From Candidatus Aminicenantota bacterium (lineage in GTDB: Bacteria; Acidobacteriota; Aminicenantia; Aminicenantales; Saccharicenantaceae), in NCBI GenBank assembly GCA_014360005.1, contig JACIYI010000011.1, positions 26,462-90,461 on the forward strand: a stretch of DNA of 64,000 nt, read 5' to 3'. A program made the position numbers and the translations under genes. The notes beneath the pieces were generated by a model. It saw only the letters and a list, made by a program, of their open reading frames with translations. It was not told the origin of the DNA and did not search any database. Positions 61,175 through 64,000 of the stretch are shown in pieces. Each line of letters starts with the position of its first letter. Positions within the stretch are counted from its first letter, which is position 1.

Positions 61175-61967
61175 GGCTGTGTCCGTGTGGCTGAGGTTTC
61201 GGTCGGCGCAGCCAGACCCGGATGGTCTGGAAAAGTTGTTCCTGCACCGCCACCACCAGGTGATTCTTAACCAGTTCCAGCAGACAGAAGAAGGAAACCA
61301 GGGCTTCTTCCAGGGTTTCCTGGCTGGAAAAATATTCCAGAAAGTCCATGGAGCCGTGATTTTCCAGGTAGCCGACTATTTCTTTCATTTTTTCTTCAAC
61401 TGAGACGTCCTTGCCCCTGATAACCTGCAGGTTTTCCCTTTCCCTTTTTTTCATCAGCAGGAAGAAAGTCTCGGCCAGGTCATACAGGCTGACTTCGAGC
61501 AGTTCGGCTTCCTCTGGCCTGGCCACCGGTGGCAGGAAGGTCCGTTTCCAGCGCAGCAGCTGGTCCTCTTCCTTTTCCCGGAGCAGGCTGCAGGCTACCT
61601 TGACTTTCTGGTATTCCAGCAGCCGGTCGACTAGTATCTGGCGGGGGTCATTGGCCTGGAGGGCTTCCTGTTCGCGGGGCAGCAGCATCTGGGATTTGAT
61701 GTAAATCAGGAGGGCGGCGATCAGCAGGAACTCGGCTTCCCGGTCGAGGTTAATTTGCTCTTTCTTTTCCAGATATTCCAGGTAATCGCGGGTGATGACG
61801 GCGATGGGGATGTCGTGAATATCGATTTTTTTCTTGCGGATCAGAAAGAGCAAGAGGTCGAGCGGGCCTTCAAAAATTTCCAGCCTGACCTGGTAGCCAT
61901 CGGTTGAAACTGGAGAACCCGGGGCCGGCACCTGGCTTTCCGGGAGCCCCTGAATTTCCTGTTCCAT
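61167..61967 (-). CDS. scpA: segregation and condensation protein A
   Basis: 266 residues. The kleisin N-terminus shows YQVRLEIFEGPLDLLLFLIR and DIHDIPIAVITRDYLEYLE; the middle has AEFLLIAALLIYIKSQMLLP. The C-terminal winged helix ends in FFCLLELVKNHLVVAVQEQ. It bridges SMC heads with ScpB. The start overlaps the trpS stop by 1 bp, so translation is coupled. Confidence 0.94.
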   Translation of the reverse strand: MEQEIQGLPESQVPAPGSPVSTDGYQVRLEIFEGPLDLLLFLIRKKKIDIHDIPIAVITRDYLEYLEKKEQINLDREAEFLLIAALLIYIKSQMLLPREQEALQANDPRQILVDRLLEYQKVKVACSLLREKEEDQLLRWKRTFLPPVARPEEAELLEVSLYDLAETFFLLMKKRERENLQVIRGKDVSVEEKMKEIVGYLENHGSMDFLEYFSSQETLEEALVSFFCLLELVKNHLVVAVQEQLFQTIRVWLRRPKPQPHGHSHE

Positions 61968-62995
61968 CAGCTCTTTCCTGAACCGGAATGACCGCCCGGG
62001 AACACCAGCCCCATGACCCGGCGGACCTCGGCCATAGTCTTCTGGGCCACTTCCCGGGCCTTATTGTTTCCCTGCTCGAAGATTTCCCAGACCAGTTTGG
62101 GGTGTTTTTCGTAATAGGCCCTTTTCTCCCGGAACCCGGCAAATTCCTCAATCAGCGCTTCAATCACTACCTTCTTGCATTCCAGGCAACCGATGGAGGC
62201 AGCCCGGCAGCCCGCGGCCAGTTCCTCGCGCCGGTCTTCAGGGACAAAGGCCCGGTGCAGGGTGAAAACCGGGCAGTCGTCGGGCTCGCCCGGGTCGGAG
62301 CGGCGTTTTCTCCGGGTATCGGTCACCATCGGTGAGATTTTTTTCCTGATGGTCTCGGGCGAATCCTTGAGATATATGGCATTACCGTAGGATTTGCTCA
62401 TCTTCCGGCCGTCGGTCCCGGCCAGCTTGGGAACTTCGGTCAGCAGCATCTGGGGCTCGGGAAAGACTTCTCCGTAGAAGCGGTTGAAACGACGGACAAT
62501 TTCCCGGGCCAGCTCGATGTGAAAGGCCTGGTCTTCACCGACCGGCACCACCTCAGCTTTATAAATGATAATGTCAGCGGTCTGCAGCAGGGGATAACCC
62601 AGGAAGCCATAGGTATTGAGTTCCCGGTCCTGCAGTTCCTGTTGCTGTTCTTTGAAGGTTGGCACCCTCTCTAGCCAGGGCAGGGGGGTAATCATGGATA
62701 GCAACAGGTGGAGTTCGGCATGCTCTTTGACTTCAGATTGAAGAAACAACACCGATTTTTCCGGGTCCAGGCCGGCGGCCAGCCAGTCGAGGGCCACCTC
62801 AAATGTATATTCTTTTATAAATTGGGGATTCTGGTATTCCGAGCTCAGGGCATGCCAGGGAACGATGGCAAAGAAACAGCGGTGGGTTTCCTGCAATCTG
62901 ACCCAGCCGCGCAGGGCCCCGACGTAGTTGCCGAGGTGCAGGGGGCCGGTTGGTCTCATCCCGCTTAGAACGATTTTTGGGCGCTGTTGACTCAT
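61967..62995 (-). CDS. trpS: tryptophanyl-tRNA synthetase
   Basis: 342 residues, class I synthetase. The HIGH-type motif is PTGPLHLGNYVGAL and the KMSKS motif is DGRKMSKSYGN. Substrate residues lie in GYPLLQTADIIIYKAEVVPVG and EDQAFHIELARE. It charges tRNA-Trp. It sits 15 bp after the M50 protease gene and is translationally coupled to scpA. This gene order (M50, trpS, scpA, scpB) is common. Confidence 0.96.
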   Translation of the reverse strand: MSQQRPKIVLSGMRPTGPLHLGNYVGALRGWVRLQETHRCFFAIVPWHALSSEYQNPQFIKEYTFEVALDWLAAGLDPEKSVLFLQSEVKEHAELHLLLSMITPLPWLERVPTFKEQQQELQDRELNTYGFLGYPLLQTADIIIYKAEVVPVGEDQAFHIELAREIVRRFNRFYGEVFPEPQMLLTEVPKLAGTDGRKMSKSYGNAIYLKDSPETIRKKISPMVTDTRRKRRSDPGEPDDCPVFTLHRAFVPEDRREELAAGCRAASIGCLECKKVVIEALIEEFAGFREKRAYYEKHPKLVWEIFEQGNNKAREVAQKTMAEVRRVMGLVFPGGHSGSGKS

Positions 62996-63010
62996 GGTTA
63001 TCAGTCTTAC

Positions 63011-63685
63011 TTAAAAAAAGATTAGACCCAGGATCAAGTATTGTAAAGGCCTGATGATCAGTTCAAGCAGGCCGACCGAGATCAGGACGATAACAATCAG
63101 GAACCCATAAGGCCGCAACCGGGCGTAGCTGTCGGCCAGGCGGTCTGGCAGCAGCCCTTCCAGCACTCCGCTCCCGTCCAGGGGATACATCGGTATTAAA
63201 TTGAAAGCCATCAGGTAGGTGTTGATCAGGACCAGGTAGAAAAGGACGATAACCAGACCCTGCAGCGGCTGCAGGCCGGGCGGCAGACCACCCCGCGAGG
63301 TCAGGAAGTTGTACAGGGCGGTGGTGGTTACCGGGCTGATCAGCTTCAAGACGATGATCAGCAGCAGGGAAGCGGTGGCGGCCAGGAAGTTGGCTGCCGG
63401 TCCGGCCAGAGAAATCCAGAAACCGTCACGGCGTGGATTCCTGAGGAAATGAGGATTGACCGGGACCGGCTTGGCCCAGCCGAAGACCGGGGCGCCAATA
63501 ATCGCCAACAGCAGGGGCAGAATCACCGTCCCGAAGAGGTCGATGTGGGCCAGGGGATTGAGTGTCACCCGGCCGGCGGCCATGGCCGTGGGGTCACCCA
63601 GGCGATAAGCGGCCCAGCCGTGCGCCGCCTCGTGAATGGTGATGGCGAACAGCAGGATAAACAGGCTAATTATGGTTGTAATCAT
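63011..63685 (-). CDS. site-2 protease family M50 membrane metallopeptidase
   Basis: 224 residues with about five membrane segments. The zinc motif TIHEAAHGWAAYRLGDPTA (His18, Glu19, His22) lies in the first helix; NPLAHIDLFGT follows, and the third ligand is in MYPLDGSGVLEG. It is the compact form without a PDZ domain (rhomboid-sized S2P). It cuts membrane-embedded substrates; the target is unknown. Confidence 0.9.
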   Translation of the reverse strand: MITTIISLFILLFAITIHEAAHGWAAYRLGDPTAMAAGRVTLNPLAHIDLFGTVILPLLLAIIGAPVFGWAKPVPVNPHFLRNPRRDGFWISLAGPAANFLAATASLLLIIVLKLISPVTTTALYNFLTSRGGLPPGLQPLQGLVIVLFYLVLINTYLMAFNLIPMYPLDGSGVLEGLLPDRLADSYARLRPYGFLIVIVLISVGLLELIIRPLQYLILGLIFF

Positions 63686-63704
63686 CTTCTTTCAGGTCAT
63701 TTTC

Positions 63705-63713
63705 TTATACCAT
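63705..63713 (-). promoter_or_regulatory. extended -10 promoter candidate for the M50-trpS-scpAB operon
   Basis: TGGTATAAG on the minus strand, 19 bp before the ATG. No good -35 was seen. Confidence 0.35.
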
Positions 63714-63863
63714 AAGTACAGGGGTAAAGTCTATGCCGGGCGAAGTTCAGGCCCGGATAAATCTTCATTTTTTTTATTTTTAGTCAGGACTGTCACCAAT
63801 ATTCAGACCACACCGGCCCCGGCGGAGTTCTGATGGATTAAAATTTATGGTTCATCAGACATT

Positions 63864-64000
63864 TTAATGGGTACCGGGGTAAAGGTCTAATCCGCCGCAA
63901 TGGAAGTAGATAGCGATTTTAAAATGTTCTCGGTTCCGAAAGCCGCAGGCCATTTTCTTGATTGTCTGGATAGTAGAGTTAAGTCCTTCACTCACCGCAT
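63864..64000 (-). mobile_element. C-terminal end of an ISL3 family transposase, cut by the window edge
   Basis: A minus-strand frame enters from the right edge and stops at 63864-63866. Its 44 residues contain [20 protein letters not shown], then [20 protein letters not shown], the typical end of ISL3 (DDE) transposases. CATCAGA / TCTGATG form an inverted pair at about 63831-63859, just beyond the stop. The IS end itself was not located. Confidence 0.85.

Overview
The window looks like a chromosomal segment of a diderm, heterotrophic, probably anaerobic bacterium. It has outer-membrane barrels, an LpxR-like lipid A deacylase, a TonB-type protein, Tat and lipoprotein signals, and many secreted hydrolases and peptide transporters. 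This gene mix would fit Candidatus Aminicenantes (Aminicenantota) or a relative. That placement is an inference from gene content, since no rRNA is present. No tRNA or CRISPR array was seen.

Layout. 0.1-6 kb: a minus-strand operon of a Tat-exported Gfo/Idh/MocA oxidoreductase, a HEAT-repeat lipoprotein ending in DUF1080, and a CrtI-like oxidoreductase. 6-16 kb: a small lipoprotein, a zinc-ribbon membrane protein, a GH28 enzyme, an S10 carboxypeptidase, two tandem outer-membrane barrel paralogues and a GH29 fucosidase broken by a G7 tract. 16-21 kb: a sigma-54 activator, NhaC and isoaspartyl dipeptidase. 21-23 kb: ECF sigma, anti-sigma and TonB-like protein. 23-29 kb: TPR lipoprotein, PlsC-like acyltransferase, POT peptide transporter, LpxR-like protein and LOG protein. 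29-36 kb: amino-acid permease, an AT-rich stretch with pyruvate kinase, TrmJ and PatB. 36-41 kb: EtfB and ferredoxin-fused EtfA behind a structured leader, then a large anchored protein of unknown function. 41-52 kb: an accessory stretch of uncommon secreted proteins. 52-64 kb: M29 aminopeptidase, OPT transporter, the ispH-rpsA-hup-HIT-ppiD operon, the M50-trpS-scpA-scpB operon, and the end of an ISL3 transposase at the right edge.

Most notable: three small secreted peptides (43580-43822, 51065-51289, 51307-51531) share an exact C-x6-C-x20-C-x6-C framework. Both loci carry a sigma-54 -24/-12 promoter exactly 27 nt before the start codon. At the 51 kb locus the peptides are followed on the same strand by a strong hairpin, a secreted beta-propeller protein and a CxxC redoxin lipoprotein. 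I did not recognise this peptide family, and it is the best candidate here for an undescribed system.

Several genes point to growth on peptides and glycans: S10, M14 and M29 peptidases, IadA, POT, OPT and APC transporters, GH28, GH29 and DUF1080. Energy and redox genes include the ETF pair, pyruvate kinase and a secreted desulfoferrodoxin-like protein with a His-rich membrane partner.
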